Shown: positions 31,539 to 39,376 of the stretch, piece by piece
Layout of the letters: every line of letters begins with the position of its first letter
Position numbering within the stretch: position 1 is the first letter of the stretch
Source of the DNA: Sphaerisporangium sp.
GTDB lineage: Bacteria; Actinomycetota; Actinomycetes; Streptosporangiales; Streptosporangiaceae
DNA: 41,913 nucleotides
Reading direction: 5' to 3'
NCBI GenBank assembly: GCA_025964675.1
Contig: JAOPYI010000272.1
Coordinates: 1-41,913, forward strand
Made by a program: the position numbers and the translations under genes
Notes under the pieces: model-generated
Seen by the model: only the letters and a program-made list of their open reading frames with translations
What the model was told of the DNA's origin: nothing
Database searches by the model: none

Positions 31539-34499
31539 ATGCGCGCAATGGTCGTCAGCCCGGTGTTCGTGGGGCGGCAGGAAGAACTCGTCAGCCTGGC
31601 CGGCGAAGTGGCCCGGGCGGAGACGGGGGTATCCGGCTTCGTACTGGTCGGCGGCGAGGCGGGGGTGGGCAAGACGCGCCTGGTCGAGGAGGCCGCGCGT
31701 GTGGCCGAGGCGGCAGGGGTACGGGTCCTCACCGGCCGCTGCGTGGAACTGGGCCCGGAAGGGCTGCCGCTCGCGCCGCTGGCGGAGGCGCTGCGCGCCC
31801 TCAAGCGATCGGCCTCGCCGGAGCAGTTGGACGCGTGGCTGGGTCCCGCTCGCGGCCCGCTCTCCCACCTGCTACCGAGCCTGGAGCCAGTGGCCGGGTC
31901 CGGCGCCGGCCAGGCCACGCAGATTCCCGAGCTGGTACTCGGAATGATCGAAAGGCTCAGCGCGGACCGGCCACTGGTACTGATCCTGGAGGACCTGCAG
32001 TGGGCCGACCATTCCACCCTTGGGCTGCTCGCCTACCTCGCCAGGACGCTGCGTGACGCGCCCGTGCTGGTGGTCGGGACGTACCGGTCGGACGAGATCC
32101 ACCGCAGGCACCCGCTCAGGCCGCTGCTGAGCGGGTGGGAGCGAATGCGCGATGTGCCTCGCCTCGAACTGTCCAGGTTCGAGCGGGACGAGGTGGCCCT
32201 CCAGGTGGCGGCCATCCTCGGCCGGCCCGCCGACACCGGTACGGTCGACCTGGTCCTGGATCGTTCCGAGGGCAACGCCTTCCTGGTGGAGGAGATGGTC
32301 GGAGTCGTACGCGAGGGGGGCGACGCCGCGGGCCTTTCCCCCACGCTGCGCGACCTGCTACTGGTACGCGTCGAGGCCCGGTCGGCAGCGGCCCAGCGAC
32401 TACTGCGGGGAGCATCCGTAGCTGGGCGGGAGGTGCCGGAACGGCTGCTCGCGGCGGTCGTCGGCATGGAGTCGTCCGCGCTATTCGAGGGTCTGCGCGA
32501 GCTGGTCGAGAATCACCTGCTGCTCGTCGACGAGGTCGGGCAGGGATACGCGTTCCGGCACGCGCTCGCACGCGACGCGGTCTACCACGACATGTTGCCG
32601 GGTGAGCGGGCCGGGTGGCACGTCGCGTACGCGCGGGAGCTGTCGGGCAACCCGCAGCTCGCCGCCGAGCAGTCGGGCGTACCGGCGGCGCTGGCCCATC
32701 ACTGGTTCGCGGCGCTCGACCTCCCTGCGGCGCTGCCGGCGCTGCTCGCCGCCGCGGACGCGTCCTCCGCGTACGCGCCGGCGGAGGAACTCAGGCATCT
32801 GGAGCGGGCGCTGGAGATCTGGCCGCGGGTCCCGGACGCCGCCGCCCTGACCGGCACCGACCTGGTCGGGGTGCTGTCGTCGGCGGCCGACGCGGCTTGG
32901 CGGGCCGGGTCGATGGACCGGGCGGGCTCCCTGCTGGACCAGGCTTTCGCGGAGCTAGGGGAGATCGGCTCGGCCTCCCGGCGGGCGCTGCTCATGGAGC
33001 GCCGCGCGCGCACCCTGCGTGACCTCGGACAACACGAGGAGTGCATGGCCGTCCTGCGGTCGGCACTCGCCCTGTTGCCCACTGAGCCCCTCGAGTACGC
33101 CCATGCGGTGCTGCTGACGTCCCTTGCCCGCACACACATGCGCAGCGGGCAGGTGAACGGTTGGCAGCCCACCGCCGACCGGGCCGTGGCCGTCGCCGCC
33201 GCGGTCGGCGCGCACGCCGAGCACGCCGACGCCCTCGTCACGCTGGGCAGCGCGCAGGCCTCCCGCGGCGACGCCGAGGACGGCATGCGGACGATGTTCG
33301 AGGGCCTGCGGTTGGCCGAGCAGATCGGAGCCGTGCAGACAACGATGCGCGCGTGGATCAACTCCAGCGACCTGCTGGAGATGCTCGGCCGCCACCAGGA
33401 GGCGATCGACAGCGCGGCCGCGGGGCTGGAGTTGGCCCGGCGCACCGGCAGCAGCCGCACCTACGGCGCCTACCTCGCCGGGAACATGGTCGAGCCGATG
33501 CTGCGGCTCGGCCGCTGGCCGGAGGCGGAGCGGGCCGCCGCCCAGGCGATGCGCGGAGAACCGGAAGGGGTCTTCGCCGCGACCCTGCTCGACCACGTCG
33601 CCCAGATCGCCGTGCTGACAGGGAGGCGCGAGGAGGCCACTTCGATCGCGCAGCAGGCCCGCGACTTGGTGATCGACTCGAGTGACCCCCAGTTCCTGCA
33701 GCCTCTCGCCTTCACCCTGGCCGAAGCCCGCAGGCTAGCGGGCGACCTGGACGGGGCCATCGAGACGATCATGGAGGCGCTCACCCAGGACTCCACCCTC
33801 TGGCTGGCCCGCTATTCGTGGCCGCTGGTCTGGCTGGGCACCCGGATCGCGATGGACCGGGCCATCCTGGCGCGCGACCGGCGTGCGGTCGACCCGTCCC
33901 CGGACGTCGTCGAGTGGCTGGCCACGATCGCCGGCACGCTGCCCACGGTGACCCCCGCCACCCGCGGGTACGCCCTGGCCACCGCGGCCGAGCGCACCCG
34001 GCCCTTCGCGGCCGACCAGGAGGCCGACCACGGGTGGCACGCCGCGGTCACTGCCTGGCAGTCCACGGAAGAGCCGTATCTTCTGGCCTACTGCCTGTTC
34101 CGGCTGGCGGAGGACCGGTGCGCCGTGGGTGATCGCCGTGCTGCCACGGAGGCGGCTGCCGAGGCGGCCAGGCTGGCCGCGGACCTGGGTGCCGAGCCGC
34201 TGTCCGGCGAGATCGACGCCCTGGCTCGACGGGCGCGGCTGGTGCTTACCCGCGGCGTATACGAGGAGCCGCCCGCTTCCCCCCGGGATCCGCTGGCGCA
34301 TTTCAGCCTTACCGAGCGCGAGCGCGAGGTGCTCGGCCTGCTGGCCGCGGGACGCTCCAACCCCCAGATCGCCACGGCGCTGTTCATCAGCCCGAAGACG
34401 GCGAGCGTGCACGTGTCCAACATCCTCGCCAAGCTGCGTGTAACCGGGCGGGTGGAGGCGGCTGCCCTGGTCCATCGGCTTTCAGGGGGCCAGATCTAA
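31539..34499 (+). CDS. Large ATPase regulator with C-terminal LuxR helix-turn-helix (LAL/MalT-like)
   Basis: 986 residues from the ATG at 31539, which has GAGGG eight bases upstream (longer starts lack this). The N-terminal AAA/STAND ATPase begins FVGRQEELVSLAGEV, with Walker A GGEAGVGKT (about 38-46) and Walker B PLVLILEDLQWAD. The middle, about 400-880, is helical and repetitive (ALPALLAAADASSAYAPAEEL, ALVTLGSAQASRGDAEDGM), like TPR arrays. The C-terminus carries HFSLTEREREVLGLLAAGRSNPQIATALFISPKTASVHVSNILAKL, the LuxR DNA-binding domain. LAL-type regulators control sugar use or secondary metabolism. No cognate cluster is evident beside it. Confidence 0.93.
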   Translation: MRAMVVSPVFVGRQEELVSLAGEVARAETGVSGFVLVGGEAGVGKTRLVEEAARVAEAAGVRVLTGRCVELGPEGLPLAPLAEALRALKRSASPEQLDAWLGPARGPLSHLLPSLEPVAGSGAGQATQIPELVLGMIERLSADRPLVLILEDLQWADHSTLGLLAYLARTLRDAPVLVVGTYRSDEIHRRHPLRPLLSGWERMRDVPRLELSRFERDEVALQVAAILGRPADTGTVDLVLDRSEGNAFLVEEMVGVVREGGDAAGLSPTLRDLLLVRVEARSAAAQRLLRGASVAGREVPERLLAAVVGMESSALFEGLRELVENHLLLVDEVGQGYAFRHALARDAVYHDMLPGERAGWHVAYARELSGNPQLAAEQSGVPAALAHHWFAALDLPAALPALLAAADASSAYAPAEELRHLERALEIWPRVPDAAALTGTDLVGVLSSAADAAWRAGSMDRAGSLLDQAFAELGEIGSASRRALLMERRARTLRDLGQHEECMAVLRSALALLPTEPLEYAHAVLLTSLARTHMRSGQVNGWQPTADRAVAVAAAVGAHAEHADALVTLGSAQASRGDAEDGMRTMFEGLRLAEQIGAVQTTMRAWINSSDLLEMLGRHQEAIDSAAAGLELARRTGSSRTYGAYLAGNMVEPMLRLGRWPEAERAAAQAMRGEPEGVFAATLLDHVAQIAVLTGRREEATSIAQQARDLVIDSSDPQFLQPLAFTLAEARRLAGDLDGAIETIMEALTQDSTLWLARYSWPLVWLGTRIAMDRAILARDRRAVDPSPDVVEWLATIAGTLPTVTPATRGYALATAAERTRPFAADQEADHGWHAAVTAWQSTEEPYLLAYCLFRLAEDRCAVGDRRAATEAAAEAARLAADLGAEPLSGEIDALARRARLVLTRGVYEEPPASPRDPLAHFSLTEREREVLGLLAAGRSNPQIATALFISPKTASVHVSNILAKLRVTGRVEAAALVHRLSGGQI

Positions 34500-34517
34500 A
34501 ATCAGGGAGGCCGGTAC

Positions 34518-34543
34518 GGGCCCGCTCACGTGGACGCGGGCCC
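34518..34543. terminator. Hairpin between convergent genes
   Basis: GGGCCCGC (34518-34525) and GCGGGCCC (34536-34543) form a perfect eight-pair stem with a ten-base loop, 18 bases after the LuxR-type gene stop and 49 bases beyond the stop of the convergent metallophosphoesterase-like gene. Probably a shared terminator. Confidence 0.55.
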
Positions 34544-34592
34544 ATCATCGTCGGAGCGGCGTTGAGCGGCTGTGAGCGCCGCCCGTCGCGGA

Positions 34593-35657
34593 TTACCGGC
34601 TGTTGACGTTGGCCGCGACGATCCTGGGGCTGAACTCGAACAGGTTCGGGTCGCGCGGGTCGATGGTGGCGGCCACCCAGTGGGTGTTGCCGTCGCCGAA
34701 CGTCTCAACCCGGGTGAACTTCTCCACGACCTGGCCGTTGTCGTACTTCAGCGGCTTGTCGAGCTTGAAGTAGTGGCTGTCACCGTGGACGAGCGCCGAC
34801 TGGCCGGGGAACGCGAGGACCTGCTTGCGCAGCTCCGGGGCGATCTCGTTGTAGCCGTCGTACTGCGCGGGCTGCAGCTTCTGCTCGTTGTTGAAGTTCG
34901 GGTCGGCCTGCCAGTCCACGAGCACGCCCTTGAGCCCGAGCCGCTTGGCCTCGGCGTAGGACGCCGACAGCCAGTGGATGTTGGCCCTCTCTCGCTCCTG
35001 GTGCTCAGCCGTCATACGCGCGATCTCGCTGGCCGGCCGGTTCTCGCCGTCGACGCCCGCGTGGGGCAGGTTGTCGTTGGACCCTTGGACGTTGAGGGCG
35101 ATGAACATCACCGGGCCCGAGACCCAGCGGGTGTTCTCCCGGTACTTCTCGTAGCCGGCCTCCGAGCTCTCCCGCTGCACGGTCATCGTGTGACGCCCGA
35201 GGCTCTGGTCGGTGGGGTAGAAGACCTTACGCTCGTGGTCGAGCCGCTCCAGCGCGTCGAAACCGCCGGTGGCCGGGCCGTACCGACCCCAGCAGTCGGT
35301 CCAGTCGTTGTCGCCCGGTACCACGACGACGGGGCTGTTGAAGCTGTTGAACCAGTCGCGCGACTGGGTGTACAGCGTGTCCGCGCAGGTGCCGTCGCCA
35401 CCCGCCTTGAGGTCACCGTCGAAGATCGAGAACGCGACGTCGGCCTTGTTCATGTCCGTGATCAGGCGTGGGTACTCGACCCGCCCGGCGGCGCCGTAGG
35501 GCATGTCACCGAAAAGCCCGATCGTGTAGGCCCGGCCCTTGGCGTGGCCGTCGTCGAGCTTGCCACGGGCGGCAGTCGCGCTGCTCGCGCCCATGGTCAG
35601 GGTCACGATGGCAGCGGTCGCAGCCGCCGCGACGGCACCTCGCCAGATGCTATGCAT
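34593..35657 (-). CDS. Secreted metallophosphoesterase-like protein
   Basis: 354 residues from the ATG at 35657, preceded by GGAG at good spacing. A signal peptide (VAAAATAAIVTLTMGASSATAA) leads into a calcineurin-like phosphoesterase layout: IGLFGDMPYG (in place of GDxH), AFSIFDGDLKAGGDGTC (GDxx), VVVVPGDNDWTDCWG (GDN/H), VSGPVMFIALNVQGSND and SALVHGDSHYF (GDSHYF, in place of GHxH). The metal-ligand pattern is therefore recognisable but divergent, with GDS-H in place of GH-H. It probably acts outside the cell on phosphate esters. An AT-rich upstream region carries a palindrome. Confidence 0.82.
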   Translation of the reverse strand: MHSIWRGAVAAAATAAIVTLTMGASSATAARGKLDDGHAKGRAYTIGLFGDMPYGAAGRVEYPRLITDMNKADVAFSIFDGDLKAGGDGTCADTLYTQSRDWFNSFNSPVVVVPGDNDWTDCWGRYGPATGGFDALERLDHERKVFYPTDQSLGRHTMTVQRESSEAGYEKYRENTRWVSGPVMFIALNVQGSNDNLPHAGVDGENRPASEIARMTAEHQERERANIHWLSASYAEAKRLGLKGVLVDWQADPNFNNEQKLQPAQYDGYNEIAPELRKQVLAFPGQSALVHGDSHYFKLDKPLKYDNGQVVEKFTRVETFGDGNTHWVAATIDPRDPNLFEFSPRIVAANVNSR

Positions 35658-35750
35658 GTCAGAAGCTCCATTATGCGGGGGAAAGATCGACCGCAGAGTA
35701 TCTGGGCGCGACTGCACAGTTCTGGCCTTAGAGATTGCATCAAAGTGGCA

Positions 35751-35765
35751 GTTAATGAAATAAAC
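35751..35765. promoter_or_regulatory. Palindrome upstream of the metallophosphoesterase-like gene
   Basis: GTTAATGAAATAAAC has the symmetry GTTNAT-N3-ATNAAC in an AT-rich stretch about 95 bases upstream of the ATG at 35657. It is a candidate operator or activator site. It does not obviously fit the GTTCACC repeats of PHO boxes. Confidence 0.35.
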
Positions 35766-35838
35766 GGGACATATATCGACAGTCATGAAAAGCCGTCGAC
35801 TGGAACACGTAAGTGTTCAATTTTCAGACAATCGGCCG

Positions 35839-35895
35839 TCAATATGTGACGCTGTGTGAGCGACGGCGGGGATTGCGCGGTGCCGCGTCGGCCAT
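35839..35895 (-). CDS. Possible 18-residue basic peptide with a near-perfect ribosome binding site
   Basis: On the minus strand, AGGAGGTGATC, fully complementary to the 16S anti-Shine-Dalgarno as I know it, is followed at proper spacing by an ATG at 35895 and 18 codons (MADAAPRNPRRRSHSVTY, stop TGA). The product is basic and has no family I know. The frame continues upstream to 36102 without a better start. The site could be real, or it could be the remnant of a lost gene's start. No promoter was identified. Confidence 0.35.
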   Translation of the reverse strand: MADAAPRNPRRRSHSVTY

Positions 35896-36074
35896 CTGAT
35901 CACCTCCTGGGACGGCCGAGGGCTCCCATGCCGCGGGCGGAGCCGTCTCCGGGAAGGACCGGCTCGGTCGGCGGTCAGCGCGTCGCTTCGAGGGGTAAAC
36001 GGAGTATCCGGCGTGGCCCCGGTTCGGCAAAGACGTGGTCTGGACGGACAGTGTGAAGCAGAGGGAGATGTCTC

Positions 36075-36098
36075 GTTCCAGGTGGTCGATGCGGGTAA
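36075..36098 (+). promoter_or_regulatory. Sigma-B/F-like promoter upstream of the SpoIIE phosphatase
   Basis: GTTCCA (36075-36080), 12 bases, then GGGTAA (36093-36098) resembles the GTTT...GGGTAT pattern of general-stress sigma factors, apart from the -35 box. It lies 64 bases upstream of the ATG at 36162. A stress sigma controlling a SpoIIE-type phosphatase would be a natural circuit. Confidence 0.35.
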
Positions 36099-36132
36099 GC
36101 ATTGTGTTGGGGGCACGATCGGTGGAGGCGGG

Positions 36133-36162
36133 ATGACAGTCACGCGGATAGAACGACCGTGA
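36133..36162 (+). CDS. Nine-codon frame overlapping the SpoIIE start (possible displaced N-terminus)
   Basis: GGAGG six bases upstream and an ATG at 36133 open the frame MTVTRIERP, then TGA at 36160-36162, whose last base is the A of the SpoIIE-type ATG (TGATG). The peptide looks like the normal opening of these phosphatases. One added G (CCGTG to CCGGTG) would fuse it in frame. So this is either a coupled upstream frame or a frameshift scar. Confidence 0.45.
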   Translation: MTVTRIERP

Positions 36163-37379
36163 TGGATGCTGCGCACGGTGCCGAACGGATGCTGATCGGG
36201 CTGCTTGACGCCGGCCACCACGTGGCGCTGGAGCAGGTCCCTGATCTCGTTGACGAGCATGCTTTGTACGCGGGGCTGGACGAGGTGCTGATCTATCTCG
36301 TCGATCTGCAGCAGAGCGTGCTCCGCCTGCTGATAGGGCAGGCGGAGCACGGCGGCGAGATCAGCGAGCTGCGGGTCGACACGACGCTGGCCGGGCGGGC
36401 CTTTCAGGAGGTACGCATCCTGTGCCAGCCCGGCGGTGACAGCGACCCAGACCGGTGGTGGGTGCCACTGCTGGACGGCACCGAACGCTTGGGGGTGCTG
36501 GGCATCAGCGCTACAGCCGCGGATGAACAAACCGAAGCACACATGCGGCATCTGGCCTCGCTCATCGCGCTGATCGTGGTCAGCAAACGGGTCTTCAGTG
36601 ACTCCTACGCCCGGTTGGTACGCAGCCGGCCGATGAATGTGGCCGCGGAGATGCAGTGGAACCTGATGCCGCCACTGACCTTTGCCAACCAAGATGTGGT
36701 GATAGCCGCTGTTCTGGAGCCCGCCTATGAGGTGGGCGGGGACGCTTTCGACTACGCCATCGACGGCCAGACCGTGTGCTTGGCACTTTTCGACGCGATG
36801 GGGCACGATGTCGCCGCGGGCCTGACCGCCAACCTGGCGGTGGCCGCCTGCCGTAACAGCCGCCGCCAAGGCGTCGACGACCTGAGCGGGGTCAGCGAGG
36901 CGATCGAGAGTGTCCTGATCGATGAGTTCGGCCGGGGCACCCGCTTCGTCACCGGCGTACTGGCCCAGCTGAATATGTCCACCGGCATGTTCAGCTGGGT
37001 CAACCGCGGCCACCATCCCCCCGTTGTCATCCGTGGTGGCCGCTGGGTCACCGTGTTGCAGTGCCCACCCGCCCATCCGATGGGGCTGGACCTGGGTCTG
37101 CCTGTGACGCTATGCCAGGAGCAACTCGAGCCCGGTGACCGCGTGCTGCTCTACAGCGATGGCATCACCGAAGCCAGGAACCGCCATGGCCAGGAGTTCG
37201 GCATCGACCGGTTCACCGACTTCATCATCCGGGCCACCGCTGACGCTCTTCCGGTGCCCGAAACGCTCCGCCGCCTGACACGCAACGTGCTGAACTACCA
37301 CGACGGCCGGCTTCAGGACGACGCCACCGTCCTGCTCACCGAATGGCACGGCACCGGCTACAGTCCGCTGAGCCTGTGA
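36162..37379 (+). CDS. PP2C/SpoIIE-type serine/threonine phosphatase
   Basis: 405 residues from the ATG at 36162. Residues 1-150 are a sensor-like region (LLIGQAEHGGEISELRVDTTLAGRAF; DGTERLGVLGIS) resembling GAF. The catalytic PPM/SpoIIE domain spans about 165-395: PAYEVGGDAFDYAI, LALFDAMGHDVAAGL, FVTGVLAQLNMSTGMFSWVNRGHHPPVVI, VLLYSDGITEARN and QDDATVLL, with the metal-binding aspartates in GGD, FDAMGH, YSDG and DDAT. Such enzymes dephosphorylate anti-anti-sigma factors in partner-switching pathways. No Shine-Dalgarno precedes this ATG. The strong site belongs to the short frame before it, so expression probably depends on reinitiation. Confidence 0.92.
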   Translation: MDAAHGAERMLIGLLDAGHHVALEQVPDLVDEHALYAGLDEVLIYLVDLQQSVLRLLIGQAEHGGEISELRVDTTLAGRAFQEVRILCQPGGDSDPDRWWVPLLDGTERLGVLGISATAADEQTEAHMRHLASLIALIVVSKRVFSDSYARLVRSRPMNVAAEMQWNLMPPLTFANQDVVIAAVLEPAYEVGGDAFDYAIDGQTVCLALFDAMGHDVAAGLTANLAVAACRNSRRQGVDDLSGVSEAIESVLIDEFGRGTRFVTGVLAQLNMSTGMFSWVNRGHHPPVVIRGGRWVTVLQCPPAHPMGLDLGLPVTLCQEQLEPGDRVLLYSDGITEARNRHGQEFGIDRFTDFIIRATADALPVPETLRRLTRNVLNYHDGRLQDDATVLLTEWHGTGYSPLSL

Positions 37380-37435
37380 CACACACCTGCCGACGAGCTT
37401 CCCTCAGAGGGAGCGAACGATCTCCTCGAGTGCCA

Positions 37436-37744
37436 TCAGCGTTTACCGGGCCGAGTGGCGGCGTCGGGGATGTGGATGATGCCGCCGTGCTCGTCGTGGG
37501 CATCGGCATCGGCATCGTCCAGCCAAATGCCTCCATCGGCTAGATAACGGAAGCGGATACTGGTGCCCTGTGGTACCTGAGCGATGGCGGTGTGCAGGCC
37601 ATCGCCGTTGAGCGGCATCGGGTGGGCGTGGGGGTCCCAGCCGTTGAAGTCACCCACCACCGAGACGGGCGCCGCGACTCCGGCCGGCAGCGTGAAGACG
37701 AGGTCGACCATCCCGTCTTCGCCTGGATTCTCACGTGTGATCAT
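37436..37744 (-). CDS. Isoamylase N-terminal/CBM48-like small protein
   Basis: 102 residues from the ATG at 37744, with GGGAGG upstream. It is a stand-alone early-set immunoglobulin-like domain: VDLVFTLPAGVAAPVSVVGDFNGWDPHAHPM followed by HTAIAQVPQGTSIRFRYLADGGIWLDDADADAHD. The SVVGDFNGWDP motif is diagnostic of CBM48/isoamylase N-terminal modules, which bind alpha-glucans such as glycogen in branching enzymes and AMPK beta. Alone it may tether to glycogen or be a regulatory adaptor. It lies between stress-type genes, as these domains often do in actinobacteria. Longer starts upstream are not supported. Confidence 0.85.
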   Translation of the reverse strand: MITRENPGEDGMVDLVFTLPAGVAAPVSVVGDFNGWDPHAHPMPLNGDGLHTAIAQVPQGTSIRFRYLADGGIWLDDADADAHDEHGGIIHIPDAATRPGKR

Positions 37745-37934
37745 TCGAACCTCCCAATATGAGCACGGCCGCGGCGGGATACGGCGATGCTCTGCTAGAA
37801 CGGCCCAGTCTGGATCGTGTCCGTCCTCAGACTGTGTAGGCTCACTACCTCGCCGTCCCAGGCGCCACACCATGTGCTGGAGCATCTTTGTCGGGTCGTT
37901 TCCCGCTCATGTCCACCCCGGGTCTGACCCGCGA

Positions 37935-38053
37935 TCACCTTGCCTGCGACACGACCACGCGGAAGCCCAACGAGCCGAGACGTGGTGGCGAGATCGAGCC
38001 CGTGGTGGCTCACGCCTTGGTCGGCGGGCGTGAGCCATACGCGGCCGGCGACC
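37935..38053 (-). pseudogene. Possible decayed C-terminus of a SUMF1/formylglycine-generating-like gene
   Basis: Directly after the hemerythrin stop, the minus strand encodes WLTPADQGVSHHGLDLATTSRL and, after a one-base shift, LGFRVVVSQAR with a stop at 37935-37937. The W...A...S...D-AT-SRLGFRVV pattern resembles the last 35 residues of SUMF1-type proteins. No start or upstream domain is present. The 312-base gap 37745-38056 shows nothing else. Confidence 0.3.
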
Positions 38054-38056
38054 CGA

Positions 38057-38647
38057 TCACTCGTCTTGCTTCTTGCCCATCGCCTGGCGGATGAGGTCAC
38101 GAGCCCTGTCCATGATGGCGGCCGGAGTGCCGACCACGATGTTCTCGGTCGCCGTCTCCACTCCGGGATGCGGGTGCGTTGGAGCGATGGCTTCGGCGGC
38201 CTTGACGCCGAGCGCCATGGCGCGCCGCTCGGCCTCGGTCGTCTCCTTGACCAGCTGGGCGAACTCGTAGCGCTCTTCCGCCTCGGCATGCTCGGTCACG
38301 GCACGGCGTAGTTTCTTCAGATCAGATGGAAAAGACGGGTCTTCGGTACCCCGCTCCTCCATGAGTGTGAGCAGCTGCTTGGCCTCGTTCTCCTCGCGCA
38401 GCCGGTCATCGACGATGGCCTCTCCCCCGTCGAGCTTGCGCCGGGCGTAGGGATGGACGATCTCCTCCTCGGCTGTCTCGTGCACGGCCAGCAGCCGCAC
38501 GAGCCGTTCGAAGGACTCCGCTCGTGCCCCGCCCGTCGCCTGTTCCACCTCGGCGAACAGGTCTCGGATCATGACGTGCTGACGCAGCAGCAGCCCGACT
38601 ACATCGTTTTCGTCGAGGAGCTCCGGCATTGTTTTGCTGTCTGCCAT
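38057..38647 (-). CDS. Hemerythrin HHE-domain protein
   Basis: 196 residues from the ATG at 38647, with AGGAGG seven bases upstream (longer frames lack this). The four-helix hemerythrin-like core shows iron-ligand candidates in LLRQHVMIRDLFAEVE, LVRLLAVHETAEEEIVHPY and AVTEHAEAEERYEF, the usual H, HxxxE and H positions. The C-terminal 50 residues are mostly polar (IAPTHPHPGVETATENIVVGTPAAIMDRARDLIRQAMGKK). HHE proteins bind a di-iron centre and respond to oxygen, nitric oxide or peroxide. It is monocistronic, with a sigma-B-like promoter candidate. Confidence 0.9.
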   Translation of the reverse strand: MADSKTMPELLDENDVVGLLLRQHVMIRDLFAEVEQATGGARAESFERLVRLLAVHETAEEEIVHPYARRKLDGGEAIVDDRLREENEAKQLLTLMEERGTEDPSFPSDLKKLRRAVTEHAEAEERYEFAQLVKETTEAERRAMALGVKAAEAIAPTHPHPGVETATENIVVGTPAAIMDRARDLIRQAMGKKQDE

Positions 38648-38679
38648 GGCATTACCTCCTAATGGAGGCCACTCCCCGG

Positions 38680-38701
38680 ATAACCGTCGAAGGGAACCAA
38701 C
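38680..38701 (-). promoter_or_regulatory. Sigma-B-like promoter of the hemerythrin gene
   Basis: On the minus strand, GTTG (38701-38698), 12 bases and GGTTAT (38685-38680) resemble a stress-sigma promoter (GTTT...GGGTAT). It is 33 bases upstream of the ATG and just before the AGGAGG site. One of several similar elements in this cluster. Confidence 0.3.
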
Positions 38702-38850
38702 GGAAGCTTCTCTACCAGGCAAGAACTTCACCATGGCGCGGATGGCGTGCGCGACAACGCGCCGCCGGCAGTGCCGTACGGCCCTGACCTCGGGAAGCCG
38801 CAGCACTCAAGGAAACGGATTTTGACCGTCCCTTACCTGTGCGGCCACCC

Positions 38851-38872
38851 GTTGGAGCGACAACCTGGGTAG
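38851..38872 (+). promoter_or_regulatory. Sigma-B-like promoter of the small hypothetical gene
   Basis: GTTG (38851-38854), 12 bases and GGGTAG (38867-38872), about 35 bases upstream of the GTG at 38907. The spacing is the same as in the hemerythrin element. Confidence 0.3.
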
Positions 38873-38906
38873 GACCTGGAGCGCATCGAGATCGAGCGGA
38901 TCGCCT

Positions 38907-39350
38907 GTGACCATTCAGGACCGGCTTACCTACCATCCCTCTGCCGAGCGGCGGGCCGGGGGCCGGTGGTACCCGCCTCCACCGGAGGAGACCGAAGAGT
39001 ACAGCTGGGTGTGGCCGCTGCCCCAGGGTGATCTGCTCAGGGCGCGCTGCGAGGTCGATCGCCGGTGCCACATAGCCTTCTTCGCGATCATGCACCTGTG
39101 CAGGTGGCACGGCCGTATCGTCCAGGTGGCCCGCGCCGACACCTGCCACGAGATCGTTCACATTCACCAGCTAGCGGTGACCGGCCGGGAGATCGGCAAC
39201 ACCCCCATCCGCGTCATCCAGGCTCAGCAGGATGTCGAAGACGGCTACGACATCGTGCTGGATCTGATGGAGCGGAGATGGGCAGAACACAAGAGGACGT
39301 GGGAGCTCGCCCTGATGATGTCGACGCAGGGCGCCGGGAGCGAGCCGTAG
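38907..39350 (+). CDS. Small hypothetical protein
   Basis: 147 residues from a GTG at 38907; no strong ribosome binding site is visible. The sequence (ERRAGGRWYPPPPEETEEYSWVWPLP, CHIAFFAIMHLCRWHGRIVQVARADTCHEIVHIHQL, QQDVEDGYDIVLDLMERRWAEHKRTWELALMM) has three cysteines, several histidines and a hydrophobic centre. The HGRIVQVARADTCHEIVHIHQ stretch resembles small actinobacterial proteins of unknown function often found near stress genes. I cannot assign a fold or activity. Confidence 0.7.
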   Translation: MTIQDRLTYHPSAERRAGGRWYPPPPEETEEYSWVWPLPQGDLLRARCEVDRRCHIAFFAIMHLCRWHGRIVQVARADTCHEIVHIHQLAVTGREIGNTPIRVIQAQQDVEDGYDIVLDLMERRWAEHKRTWELALMMSTQGAGSEP

Positions 39351-39376
39351 ATCAGACACCGGTCTTGCGTGAACAG

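Larger units (their letters stand above)
35658..36161. other. Intergenic region between divergent phosphoesterase and SpoIIE genes
   Basis: About 500 bases. The left third (35690-35840) is unusually AT-rich and should contain the minus-strand promoter of the phosphoesterase gene. It also holds the palindrome at 35751-35765. The right part holds a strong ribosome binding site with a tiny frame on the minus strand, a sigma-B-like promoter, and the short frame before the SpoIIE start. These are listed separately. Confidence 0.6.

Noticed and set aside
35751-35765. PHO box ahead of the phosphoesterase gene
   Set aside because: The palindrome does not match GTTCACC-type direct repeats; only called a generic palindrome.
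34572-35849. 425-residue frame opposite the metallophosphoesterase-like gene
   Set aside because: It is the antisense shadow of a gene with a signal peptide and family motifs; its product has no recognisable domain and arises from GC-rich codon bias.
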